Assembly (NCBI GenBank): GCA_002270565.1
Contig: NQMI01000003.1
Span: 837,225-901,224 of the forward strand
Length of the DNA: 64,000 nucleotides
Reading direction: 5' to 3'
Origin: Stenocarpella maydis
Taxonomy: Eukaryota > Ascomycota > Sordariomycetes > Diaporthales > Diaporthaceae
Shown: positions 21,502 through 32,532 of the stretch, one piece after another
Layout of the letters: each line of letters opens with the position of its first letter
Position numbering within the stretch: the stretch's first letter is position 1
The notes under the pieces: model-generated
Told to the model about the DNA's origin: nothing
The model's database searches: none
The model's input: the letters and a program-made list of their open reading frames with translations, nothing else
Program-made: the position numbers and the translations under genes

Positions 21502-23200
21502 CTAAACCTCCAGCTCGGATGCATCTTGGTGATCTTCCTCCTCCTCTTCTTCAACTTCAACTGCAGCCACTTTCCGGCGTTTCTAAGGCCTTAAGAGTTC
21601 ATCTAGGGCTTCGATCGTAAGATTCTTATCCCCTATTTCAAACATAATCATAAACTCCGCATTTAAGTTAGGTATACCCCTCCGGCATTTCATCTTCTCT
21701 CAGACCTCTTTTTCAACCTTAAGGCCAGCATTCTCTCTTTCTAATAGGGCAACTTATGCCCTCAATAAGTCGATCTCATTGGCAACCCTCTTAGCCTTAT
21801 ATCTAGCCGTTCTATCATCTCATAGGGCCAGACTCAAAACGTAGTCCCTAGTCACATAGTTCTCATCAACCTCAATAGAGGATTCACTGCTAGTATCATC
21901 AGAATCAGAATCCTCATCCAAAACTTCAATTTGCGGCTCAGGGGCATTATCTAGTTGTATCTCCAGATACTACAATGCCTTCTCGCAAGATATAGGGTAG
22001 ATTCCCATATGCCTAAACATATTCTTAATAGTCCGCTTGGTAACAGCCTCACAAGCTTTAACAAAATAACGAATGAAGTTAATCTTGCTAAGAGGACTTA
22101 AATCTATTTGGCTATTAATATCCTCCATTACCTTATCAAATGCGCCTTTAAATACACTGAAGACTCCATTATTAAGGGGCTGCAGACCGTAAGAAGTATG
22201 TGCTGGAAGCTAGCAAGGGTTAATATTATGCCTATAGCACATCATTATGAAATCGATACTCCAGTAACTATCGTGACCATTAAGGACTAAAAGAATAGCT
22301 TGAGACTCATCGTTTTGGCGTATCTTATTGATTGCAGGGATAAAGATATCTTATAGCCACTTCACCACAATCTTATTGCTCGTCCACCCATTATCTGAGA
22401 CCTCAAAACCCCAATTAGGGGGTACAATTGCCTTAAATTGCTCAATAAACTACTGCCACTAGAGATTCTGGCCTTTAAATATAATACCCGGGGGCAAATA
22501 AATACCCTTTGCAGTAACTGAATCTATCACCGTAACTAGAGCTTAAGCAGTATTAGCTTTAACTACTATAAATCAATTCTCAGAGCTTCTAAGTATGAAT
22601 TTATTATAACCTATAGATTCATTAGTTATTAGAGTATATAGCATTCAATCTGGAGAGACTATACGGACTGTTTCCCTCCATAACACCTCCTTCATCCATA
22701 TTAACTATCAGGTCTAATTCTACCCATTCAAAGTCCTTAAGACAGTTGAAAAACTAGTTAACTGCCTTAAGAGTAAATGCAGAAAACCTCTCTACTTCTT
22801 ATTTACAGCCTAATTTAGCCGAGATCATTAGATTCCTCTTATTAAAGGAAGCAACCCAATTCTTACTAAGGGGCTTTATATCACCATTCTTCTTGAGGAT
22901 GGCTATTACAAGAGAACGGACTAAGGAGGCTATTAGAGCATAGCCCAACTTCTCTTAACATAAAATCCAAGTAGCGATACTCTCTTCCTGCAACTTAGAT
23001 AATCGTTGGGCAGGCTGGGACTACTCATCAGAGGCTTTGGAGCCACCTAGTTGCCTCAGAAGTAAGGTCTTCGGAACACCATATTGCTTGGCTGCTATAT
23101 GGGCCGTAGTCTCATTATTTTATACGGCACTTAGTGCATTACCCATCTGGGACTTTAAATAACGCTTCAATCTACCCTTTGGCTTCATTTTGGGTGCCAT
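21502..23200 (-). pseudogene. Fot1/pogo-like transposase, RIP-inactivated
   Basis: The frame runs from the ATG complementary to 23198-23200 (MAPKMKPKGRLKRY) to the TAG at 21502-21504, 566 codons, close to the roughly 540 residues of Fot1 proteins. An N-terminal psq-type helix-turn-helix is visible (TTAHIAAKQYGVPKTLLLRQL), then a CENP-B-type HTH region (LSKLQEESIATWI), then the DDE domain, whose first Asp is in VNMDEGGV. The C-terminus is a basic stretch KRRKVAA followed by a Glu/Asp-rich acidic tail. Stops occur where Gln or Trp codons are expected (CAG to TAG and TGG to TAG), so the gene is dead. The host copia gag is on the same strand. Confidence 0.82.
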
Positions 23201-23446
23201 GATGGGTAATTCAGTCAGTGGTATAGGAGAGAAGATTCACAATACATGATTTACCCGTCTCGGAAGGAGACAATTAGTAGGGGGTTTCTGCCAAACTACA
23301 CCGCCAGCCCGATTCACAAAACACCAAATGACACCTAATATGTAGAGAACATTTAAATCGCTATCGATTGACTATAAAAACATCACGATACAAGCAGAAT
23401 TGACTAAATTAGTATAAGTGGAATGTCCTCACTTTGTGTGCAAAAC

Positions 23447-23488
23447 GCGGTCCGAAGGTGGGTGAGTCCGAAGGTAGGTGGGGTACGG
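23447..23488 (-). repeat. Right terminal inverted repeat of the Fot1-type element
   Basis: Reverse complement of 21302-21343 with two transitions. The outer end GTACGG abuts the TA duplication at 23489-23490. Confidence 0.9.
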
Positions 23489-23874
23489 TATTCTGTAGTA
23501 AACCTAGAGGGATCATATAGTTCCCTCAGGGTTTCCCAGGCTTCATTGGCTGTATTTTTATCCTTTATATGCATGAGAGGCCCTTCCTCACACATAATTT
23601 GGATATAGGCTAAAGCCTTATCATTTTGTGCTGGAGAGAGGTCTATAAGCTCCTCATTATTCCCAGTTATTCCTTCCATAGTGAGAAAGTCTAGGGCCTT
23701 TATAGCCCAATACATGTAGTTTCTCATTTCAGAGAGTTGGGGAACACCATAGTTTTCGGGGGAAGCCATATTGACTTTTGAAAAAAAGTATGTAATATGT
23801 GAGTTTCTGGGTTTGTTGTTGTTTATAGTTACGGAGTTGATGTCAGACTTTTTCAACAAAGTCTTAATATGTAA

Positions 23875-24234
23875 TGTTGTATATCGTGAAGAGAGCTATC
23901 GAATGATAGATGACCTGTGTGTGTAGGTTGAGCACCCATGAAGATTTTGACGGCTGTTGTGAGTGAAGAGGAAGGAGGTTGGTAGGTGTGGGTTTAGGTC
24001 TGAGGTTGAAACGTTATCGATATGCCTAATTGGGCGATTGTCCGAAAAGTGGGGCAGGGTCTCGTGCGGGGCTTATAATCTGTTGGCAATAGGCATTGGA
24101 TTTAAGCTCCCTGACTGCAGGTTTGAAGGGGGAGGTGGCCCCTTTATATACTTTATCCTCTGTACCATACATTGTAGCAGGGAAAATAGATATCCCGTAT
24201 TAATAATACACCTGCGGTTTAAAACATTCCAACA
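23875..24234 (-). repeat. 5' LTR of the second copia family
   Basis: 360 bp from TGTTGTATATCG to CATTCCAACA on the plus strand, directly upstream of the gag start in element orientation. The minus-strand reading begins TGTTGGAATGTTTT, a common copia LTR start. A related sequence at 25122-25530 shares several blocks, for example the ATATCCCGTATTAATAATAC motif. The 3' LTR partner on the left was not found. Confidence 0.7.
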
Positions 24235-24312
24235 AAGCTTTCCCGTCCTTTATCACAAGCCAGCCTCTTAAATTTCAGGGTACAGAATAGGGTGTATGAA
24301 CTATTCGAAGTC

Positions 24313-24424
24313 GGGGGATATTAGCACTATATATGATAAATATCCCCCCTATAATAGCCGTTTTCAGCATATAAAAAAGCCTTTTTTATTTGTATGGAAA
24401 CGGCTACTCTAAATGCTGAAAACG
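24313..24424. other. Two adjacent hairpin-forming sequences
   Basis: GGGGGATATT at 24313-24322 pairs perfectly with AATATCCCCC at 24339-24348 (10 bp stem, 16-nt loop). Next to it TAGCCGTTTTCAGCAT (24355-24370) can pair either with AAACGGCTA (24398-24406) or with ATGCTGAAAACG (24413-24424); these pairings overlap and exclude each other. No gene ends nearby, so neither terminator nor known RNA can be assigned. It may be the debris of a small transposon. Confidence 0.6.
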
Positions 24425-24588
24425 TTGTTATTCCTTTCAAGACAGCCTCGCCGTTGGGGTTTCCTAAACTGCAGGTGTATCAGTAAAATATCTAGATTCC
24501 TTACTACTATTGATGTCTGGTATAGAGCTTGAGGATAAAGTATATACAGATAGTTGAATCCAACGCCTATTTCTTACACTCGCCTTCA

Positions 24589-25003
24589 TGGTCATTTCAA
24601 ATCCAGACCCCAAATTTCGAAATTGCATAAGGCGCTTACAGATCCACTGGATGGTAATGCCCCGAGACACCCTGGACATCCGCAACGGCATCTGGGATAC
24701 GGCACTCAGCACCCATACGATTGATGGCAGCAAGTTGATGGCAGCAAGTTGATGGCGGACGGAGACGACACGCCATGGGAGGTAGACTTCGGCAACGACC
24801 AGAAGCTATTCGCACCGCGGGAGCACCTCAGCCTGAACTCCCGTGTCCACGCGATGCCGGCTGGCTCACGGACAACTGTGTCCAGCCCAAATACGCCGAG
24901 AAACTGCGTCGCGATCGGCATACCCTTCCCCCACAACTTCCAATCGATAACGGACAGGCGCCAGCCTCTCCAAGTGGGGATTGCGAAGCTCAATACCTCG
25001 TAA
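24589..25003 (+). pseudogene. Unidentified coding relic broken by a 14-bp duplication
   Basis: A plus-strand frame (MVISNPDPKFRNCIRRL...) runs from 24589 and stops at about 24741 inside a tandem 14-bp unit AGCAAGTTGATGGC that occurs twice. Past the duplication a second frame (DGDDTPWEVDFGNDQKLF...) continues to 25003. With one unit the two frames would be continuous for about 130 codons, ending NTS. No family is recognised and there is no visible signal peptide. It lies between two LTR-like sequences of one family, so it could be captured or merely trapped host sequence. Confidence 0.35.
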
Positions 25004-25121
25004 AAATCTCCTTCGAGGCATTACATGGGCGATACTGCATCCGCTCGGCACAAGAGAAGCACTAAACGATCCAAACCCAGGGGCAATTCGGTTCAACCGA
25101 CACCTCGAAAGGTACTGAGCC

Positions 25122-25530
25122 AGGTTAGCGATAGTGCTTGAAAAGAGCTTTCGAATGGTGTATGTATCGTGGGTATAGGTTAAATCTTGGCAGAGATATG
25201 AAGGAGTGTTGAGGTCGAGTTGGGTAAGTTGCCGGGTGTGTGTATCAGGTGTTGGGGTCGAATGTTCAAGAAGTGGTGTAAACCAAGGGGGTCACGTGTG
25301 TATTGTCTTTTTGATTAGGTACAGCAATAAGAAGAGTGGGTAAGAAGTGGGTCGTTCCGGGCTCATAACCTATTGGCGATAGTGCTTAGTATTAACTTTG
25401 ACCACTAGCTACGGTGGGCGAGATTTCCCCTATTTAGACTTTATCCTCAGTATCATACGACTTAATTAGATAGTAGGAATATCAGATATCCCGTATTAAT
25501 AATACACCAGTGGTCTAGAATATTCCAACA
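25122..25530 (-). repeat. Diverged LTR-like sequence related to 23875-24234
   Basis: Shares blocks in the same order with the LTR at 23875-24234: AGAGCT.TCGAATG near the left, GGGCT.ATAA.CT.TTGGC.ATAG in the middle, and TATCCCGTATTAATAATACACC plus ATTCCAACA at the right end. The left boundary is uncertain. No gag follows it, so it is probably a solo or partial LTR. Confidence 0.6.
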
Positions 25531-28069
25531 AACCGGCCCTTCTTCCCACAGGTTCCCGACATCAGGAAACTCAACGTCCCATCGGATCCTTGTAAAAATT
25601 AAGGAAATGATTAGCAGTATTTTCTGGCTGTTTGAAGGTGTGCAACCAGCCCTCTCTAGATAGACAGATAGTCGGCAATCCCTCGGACTTGCCTTGGCTA
25701 ACTATTTGCTAGCATAGCTGAGGACGAAGCTTATAGTGGCTCCAGTATAGCTCTTAGTTCTGAGGCTAATTTAGGTATATACTAGTATATACCCAGATAT
25801 CCTTTAGAATCCTACGGCGGTGCCAGAAGCACGCGCTGCATCACTGTTTCGGGCCTGCACGGCCAGCCCGTTCAAACCACCGGTCGGCCGCTCCCAGTGC
25901 GGCCCAGTTCCCGTGGCAGATATCAGCTGTGGCCGACACGGGGGCATTAGCTCGAATAGGCGATGGATGCTGCGCAGTCTGTTCCGTCATCTCCCCGGCG
26001 CGCCCGCGGGCAGCTCCACATGTCCCCACCAAGGCACCTCGCAAGCAGGTGATGGCTCCAAAGGACACGGCCACAGCATCTGCGCCACAAAAGCACTCGT
26101 AGTGCTGGTGGAGCGGGTTGAGCCGGAGGGGCCTTAATACTTAGGTAATTATTAGCTCTGGCTGTAGACTTGTTGTAAGGGGTCTGGTGCAATTGGTCTT
26201 CTATTCGTTGTTGTGGTTGTGGGCTAAGTTCTCTAGCTACGGGCTGTGGTCCTAGAAGATACCTAGGTACTTATGAATACTGGGGGGTCAGTGCACCACA
26301 CTGTGCCTCCCCTGGCACTTGGGATAGTTACCAAATACAGCACATAGATTTCGTCAAAAATGAAGCCCTACGAACTGTATTGAGTGCCACACGGTCTACT
26401 AATGGCCTTGCTATAACATTAGGAAGGGACTGTACTTTCTCAGACGCTGATCCTGATTCACACTTGTAGCACCGGACGGGTAATGACTATAACTCCAAGT
26501 TCGATACGGTGAGATACTTGGTGGCCGGATCAGTCTTCAAGTAAAGACACCACTTTTCGTTCTTGGGGCTAGGGGCACGTAACTGAGCCCTGCTTATTGA
26601 TCTGAAAAAGCAGTTGAGTAGGAGTGTGTTGGTTGCATGGCGTTGTCTGCTACACCTGGCTCGCCCCTTGAGAGAAGCAACTTGCAGACAGCTTGAGATG
26701 AATGCCTGCAATATAACAAAGCGCACGGTGCCGGTCGGGAGATTAACAGCACTCATCACCCAGCGTAAACGATACCTAGGTATGTTGGGATTGGACCCTT
26801 TAAAACATGTTATTGAAAAGGTATCTATATGGGATCGTGGGCATGCCCATTACTATTCGCAGGATTAGTGGCATATTGTCGCCGTAGAAGAAATAGTTGT
26901 GAAATCCCCATGATTCTTGAGAAGGCATCTCACATTATCCACCATCACACCCAGAACCACGAGAAACAACTTCTAAAAGACGCTCCTCGTCCCCGAGGAT
27001 GTTAAGTTAAATGAGACGAATGGCGCGTAGCCCCTATTCCTACCTTCAAGCCGGAGTTCAAATACTAGCTCCTCTTCATCGCTGTCTTGGTGGTTAAGGT
27101 CTATGTTCTACTTGTCACAACTACTTATCAAGGCATCAACATCGCGCGGCTGGAGGTCTCCAACTCGCGCCGAACCTTTTAACCTATATCTATGGGATTT
27201 CTCCACCTCAGAATTAACTATATCACGGCTGCCCTGTTCGCCTGTATCTCTTGTAAGTCTAAGCAGATACCCAGCAGGGACGCGAGCAAGCGAGGGTGGA
27301 GGAGTGACATCAGCAATATCATGTCGATAGCTGGTACTGGATGTTATCAGACCGAAACTTCATACTTAAGGACCGCCTACGCCGATAGATGCCCATGTAC
27401 AGCACATAAAGATAATGTAAGCACAAAGGGATCAGCAAATTATCTGGCCGTCATATGTACCTAACTGGCGGATTATACAACACGAAACTACATAAGTACT
27501 CAATCTCTTTAGGACTCTAAAAAGGGGGGGGGGCATAGACATGGGAAGTTGCCAAATTATGAGACAGAGGTTTAGCCCACCTGTAATTAAATCGCCCACA
27601 ACGATGGATTTGGCTGTGGAGAACATGACCCGGGTTTGGCATGTCCTGGCCTCTCTTGGCACGAGCGTGGATCCAGGTAAGCACATGCTACTTATACTGC
27701 TATTCCCAGTCTACAACAACCGGTGCAGACTTCGGACACCTTGCTGAGCCGTTGGCCTTGCCTGTTCCAGGTACAGAAATAGGTCCCTGAGCAGTTGGCG
27801 ATTATTTCCTGAGACGGGGTCGAGGAAAGCCTCCTAGCCATAGTGAGCTGCCTCTTAGCCCTCGCTCACATGTTTATAGAGCACGGCGGAACCACACGCC
27901 GGCGTCGATACGACCTCAAAGCAGCCAACACGGCGATCGCATACACTTCGATTGCTGAACAAATAGCGTGGTTATGTCCTTGGCCAGCACCTCGATAGTA
28001 ACAGATCGTGTCTCCTTACAGCCTTCCTACCGAGGTAGCTTTATCCTAGCCTTTAACTCGGTAAATTCA
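25531..28069. other. Gene-poor DNA
   Basis: No gene supported. The 25.8-26.1 kb stretch is GC-rich and open in several frames without recognisable domains. A G-homopolymer lies at about 27525-27534. Frames of 70-90 codons elsewhere look random. Confidence 0.4.
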
Positions 28070-31000
28070 TCAAAACTCTCCCATACCGCACATATATGCA
28101 TCAGGATTTGCACGCAGCCACCCTTTCTCCGCTTCTTCTCGCTCTTCACTGCCAGAGTCACCGTGTTCCTGGAGAAGAGCAGCAATTGAAAAGTGTCTCT
28201 GGCGAATTGCCATTTGGACAGCACCGCCAAAGCCTGTCCGCCCGGGATATATACTCCTCGCACCTGCCTTGATTAGGAAGTGGACCATATCCAGTCTGGA
28301 CGTGTATGCAGCAACATCAATTGCACGAGTGAAATCAGAATAGCCCAACCCGCTGATTGCATTCACGTCGGCTCCGCAGTTCAGTAACAGCTCTACCACG
28401 TTCATCAATCCGCTTCCTGACGCCAATTGAAGGGCGGTAAGTCCACCACGTGATCCCGGCAGACCATTTACATCTGACCCCTTGAAGATGAGGTGCTGGA
28501 TGAACCAAAGTGGTGCTTCATTGTTACATGCATGTTGGAGTATAGTCTGCACACCTCCTGCTCGGTCATTGATCTGGACACCTTTTTCAAGGAGCGCCAT
28601 CGCCAGGTTGAAACGACGAAGCTTGACTACCTCTTTCAGAACTTTGACCATCTCGCCCGCGTTTATGTGTGGCACGCTACTGATCATTGCCAGCGTGAAC
28701 CCGTCATTAGAGTGTCGAATGAGATTCGTAAAGCCGTGAATGTCCACGAGCGGAGTGGCTCCGAGGCCCAGAAGCCACTTCACTGTAACCATTATATCAC
28801 AGTCACTCTCCTCGTGGCCATTACACGCCAGGTGCGGGCAGCGGAGACATTTTGACGAAAGAGATGAGCTGTTCTCTTGGACCTACAACTCGGCTCCTTT
28901 GACTTTCCTAGTGAGGAATTCTAAGATTGCGTTGCGTTCGTGCAACTTGACATCGTCTAGAGTGGCCACCAACAGTGCTCCAATAGGCTGCTCCAAGATA
29001 TCCTTATCGACAATGTATTTCAATGCCCTCATGTCGCAGCCGCTCCTCATCGCGCGCTCTAAAAGCTGCGGAGTTTTCTCATCAGGCCCGACCTGGCTCA
29101 GGGATGCCAGACCATGCTCAAGAATCTGGTCCACAAATCCGAAGTCTAGGTCGTTGTGACCTCTGTCGAATTGATGAAATACCAGTGCCTCCACTAGAAG
29201 TTGGTTCCAAGTAGCAGCGGCGAGGTCAAGAGTTAAGAGGAGTCGTAGTATCTGGTTTAGTTGGACATCCTCCATATTCCACAACGCACACAAACAGAGA
29301 CGCCTGCGAAGGCCCAGCCCAAATTGGTCCTCCAGAAAGGCAGCATTGATGCTGGGAAAATTTACCAGGATCCGTAACACATCTACCTTCCTGTTGTTCG
29401 CTGCACGAATAATAGGATGCCAATTTTCCTCATATGGGACCCTGATCGAGGAGGGCCTTAGTAGTCTGTTGGCGGTCGCTGTATGAGGAAACGAATGACA
29501 AGAGGCCATGGTTGTGGGGGTTTATGGAATGCCCTTTGCTCAGTAGCAAAAGGTCCGTAGTGCAAACAGGGTGTCCTGGAGCCAACCAGCCTGCGTGGTG
29601 TGGGCGTGTGGGAGGTGGCTCGTCGAAGACTGTGCCAGCCTCCAGAAATACTTTCAAAAGAGCGGCATCAGCGACGGCGCTGTCTTGGCTCCCAAACTGG
29701 CGAATGATCTTGTCTAGGAGCAAGCACTTAAACCGTATATATACACTGTAGTACTTGTTTTCAAGTGATGCACCAGCGTTAATCAGCTGCTTTACCACTT
29801 TGGTTAGTCCCTTATAGTGTAAAGAATCTAGCAGTGCTTTGTCCAACTCTGATTGCTCCCATGAGTAGGTCTCGATCAAGGTTGCCACGCGATCTGGAGC
29901 CATTTTTACACAAAGCCGAAGTTGAGGGCATTGGTTTTATTTGGTCCAAAGTGTTCCTTTTCTGGTTGATAAGTGAACAACCAAAAGGGCGTCAAAAGCT
30001 GCCGAATGTTGCCAGCGCTGAGCAGTTGAGTTCAGGCCTTCCAATACGGCACGGATTGTTATGGCTTTCGGAGAAAAGAATGTCTTCAAGGACAATCTGT
30101 CAGCTTTGGAACCAATCAAATCAAGAATTGATCTCATGTAGTCCGCAGAAATTGTCTTGTCTTGCAGGTTGTTCGAAAAGTCAAAGCATATCTTCCCTAG
30201 GATGCTCAAAGTGACGTTTGGGCCGAATAGTCTGAGGTTCGCGTGATACAATTTGCGATCTGTATATGATTTAATTCCTATGAAAACCAATGATGGAATT
30301 GAGTGAGTATATGCTGACATAACTTACGCTGTGCGTGCAACATGATAAGAAGTTCATCAATCGGACAGCCCTCTCTCCAAAGTCGGGTTGATGACACTTC
30401 TCCGCCAGCACCAGGCTCTGATGGAGGATTGACGTCGATCAACGAGCGGAGTAGATCGAACTCAGCTTCGTAGCCAGCAATGAACTCTGTGTGTGACTGA
30501 TACCGCTCGTATTGTTCGAGACCGCGGGCCCTAGGGACGGTGGCCGATGGAAGGGTGGATGCAAGGCTGAAGGGTTGTGGCGACCCCGGCGGGGTTTTAA
30601 TAACCACCCCATAGGGCAGTGCTGTAGTATTGACCACATTTGCAGTCAGCATGGGTCTCATACAACAAATTCTTGGCTGGATGGGGGTTATTCCTGACCT
30701 TTGGCACGTCGGCGTGGACTTTTGCTCTGCGAGGATCTATGAATCTTTCGGTCGTCGACATTCTCGAGCTTGCAGCCATTGAGAAACACCGCGCTACGTT
30801 TGCCTGCTTTCTTCCGACTCTCAATTCTTGGGCCGATGGTTCGGAGCGAGTCGTTGGCACTGAGCTTCTTTCTGTATTTGAAATCGTCTCGGAGTACACG
30901 CTCATAGTCAGAGAGTCTTGTCGATACACGTCAGTATCCAAGCGTCTTCACAGAGAACCATACCTACTTCAATGTTGTGGGAAATCCGTGGTCGTTTTCC

Positions 31001-31155
31001 GTGATAGTCTTCACGTCCTTCAAAGTCTGCTTCTGGTGGACATAGAGGTCATAAAGGACCTCTTTCTTGCTCTCCCATAGACTGAGATTTTTTTGAGCCT
31101 CTGTTGATCTCAAGCACCTGTCGGGTGGAAGATCTAGCACCTGTGGCGGAGACAT
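28070..31155 (-). pseudogene. Clr5-domain ankyrin-repeat protein, inactivated
   Basis: Starting at ATG 31155, four exons can be built: 30968-31155, 30699-30916, 30328-30621 and 28070-30277, with introns 30917-30967, 30622-30698 and 30278-30327, all GT-AG and in phase. Exons 1-2 encode a Clr5 domain (LWESKKEVLYDLYVHQ, DHGFPTTLK, then FKYRKKL and IGPRIESRKKAGKRS). Exon 4 encodes ankyrin-type repeats, for example HPIIRAANNRKVDVLRIL, TALQLASGSGLMNVVELL and AIDVAAYTSRLDMVHFL. Exon 4 has three lesions: TAA at about 29935 where CAA is expected, a frameshift near 29430-29450, and TAG at about 28883 where CAG is expected. Both stops are CpA-to-TpA changes. Intact, it would be about 960 residues. Clr5-ankyrin proteins are a large fungal family of unknown role. 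Confidence 0.8.
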
Positions 31156-32532
31156 GACTGACTTTTGCGCAGTTCTGACGGCTTGGAGATGTTCACGTTG
31201 AGTCACGCAATACGGAACCAGTCGCAGCGTTAATAAGCATGAATGGAAAGGGGACGAAGAAAATGCTGCGGGGAGAGACTGTCGAAGGATCTAAATACCT
31301 CGGTCAAAATCTGATGACAAGCACAAAATGCGATCCTGGTATCGGAGTCTGTACAACCACCTTCGGGGTTTATAACCAAAATCTGGCCAACCAGCTATAG
31401 CACAGCCGTAAGGGCATGGTAGGCCACGGGTGACCACTAATACAGCATGCCTACCAAGTTACTGCCTAACAGCCTACTCTCACCCTTGAGCCGTGGTTGT
31501 GGATTGTCAAAATCCAAAGTCTACCTATCAGATCATGGTCAGCTCACGCAAATGTAATGGAGGAACGGGACGGGAGCAGGCCGGACATTTTAGGCTAAGT
31601 CTGGTTTCACAACTTCCAGCAACAGCTTGACTTAGCTGGCCAGACAAAATGATACTACAAAGGAAGGTACTTGGAGACAAGAAATTTCCTGTACGCCAGA
31701 CCTTGGCTGCTCATGACCTCATCCCCAGATCATTGGCCATATCATAGGACTCTACATATTACACGGTCTGGCAGAGTGAGCCCATCCTGAGCTTTCGGAA
31801 GCCATGGGACCTCCTGGTTCTTTGTAAATCTCTGGCTATAGAACAGCTTAGGATGACCGCTCTCCTCCGTCCGTCTTGTAGTCCATCCCATTTAAACCTC
31901 ACCTTTTAAAACATCTATAATCCTTTAGTATTAAGTGTTAGCTTCTATAGCCTCTTAAAAATTTAAGTTGAACTTAAATAATGATAAATAACGTTTCTGA
32001 TTTTTTAACTCTCAAATATTTATTAATATGTAATATTTATATAACTCCTTATTTTACTTTAAATGATTTTAAACCTTAGTGAGATATTTTTCAGACAATT
32101 TTGAACATCATTTAATTGTATTATTGCCTGTAAACTTTGGTCGTATAATGGTTTAGGTTGGACCTCCATGGATACTTTCAAAGTACTCTCTAGGCCGGCC
32201 AAGCTCCTTCTGGCTAGCTTGACCTCTATGCCTTGGTTGCACCAAGTGCCTTAGTGATATCAGCATGTACCTTGCGTCTTGTGTGTCCCAATGTGGAAGA
32301 ATATGTAGTGGTGGACCTTGGTAGCCGTGCGTTGTTGAAAACGCCATTTGGGCAGGGTTGGTAAATCAAACCCGAAGTGTAGACGTTATTTCGATAAATC
32401 GTATTATACCAGCCAGAAAGAGTCTATGTACCAGTTGACCATGTGCACTGACTGATCCATGCACATAATAACAACTCCTACGCACAAGTCGAAACTAAAC
32501 CTCCATCACCGAAACCTCGACAGTCTCTCGTC
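31156..32532. other. Intergenic region with a short AT-rich stretch
   Basis: No gene seen. The 31900-32130 part is AT-rich and may be the edge of an old repeat. The rest has ordinary composition and should hold the promoter of the Clr5-ankyrin gene and the 3' end of the P450 gene. Confidence 0.4.

Larger units (their letters stand above)
21302..23488 (-). mobile_element. Fot1/pogo-type DNA transposon, 2,187 bp, nested in copia gag
   Basis: Complete ends are visible: 42-bp terminal inverted repeats with two mismatches, starting CCGTACCCCACC, flanked by TA on both sides (21300-21301 and 23489-23490). TA is the target of the Tc1/mariner/pogo superfamily. The single gene inside is on the minus strand and is broken by stops, so the copy cannot move itself; its ends could still be recognised by a related transposase. 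The insertion is younger than the copia element it interrupts. Confidence 0.88.
20800..23769 (-). pseudogene. Second copia-family gag (UBN2/DUF4219-like), split by a DNA transposon
   Basis: The start is the ATG complementary to 23767-23769 (MASPENYGVPQLSEM), 105 bp inside the adjoining LTR. The N-terminal part (AYIQIMCEEGPLMHI, ANEAWETLRELYDPS) is the usual gag helix set of this copia group and stops at 23491, where the Fot1-type element is inserted. It resumes at 21299 (DILKDFFNTRLEHF, then FAWVLNSLEENYEGFI). Joining across one TA reads TTEYDILKDFF in frame. After a frame break at about 21002 a zinc knuckle follows (CSHY, NGHSRGNC), in which the second Cys has become Tyr. Similarity ends at about 20.8 kb, before protease, so the element is also truncated. 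Confidence 0.75.

Noticed and set aside
28482..29751. Plus-strand frames antisense to the Clr5-ankyrin gene
   Set aside because: Shadows of the ankyrin coding strand, without domains.
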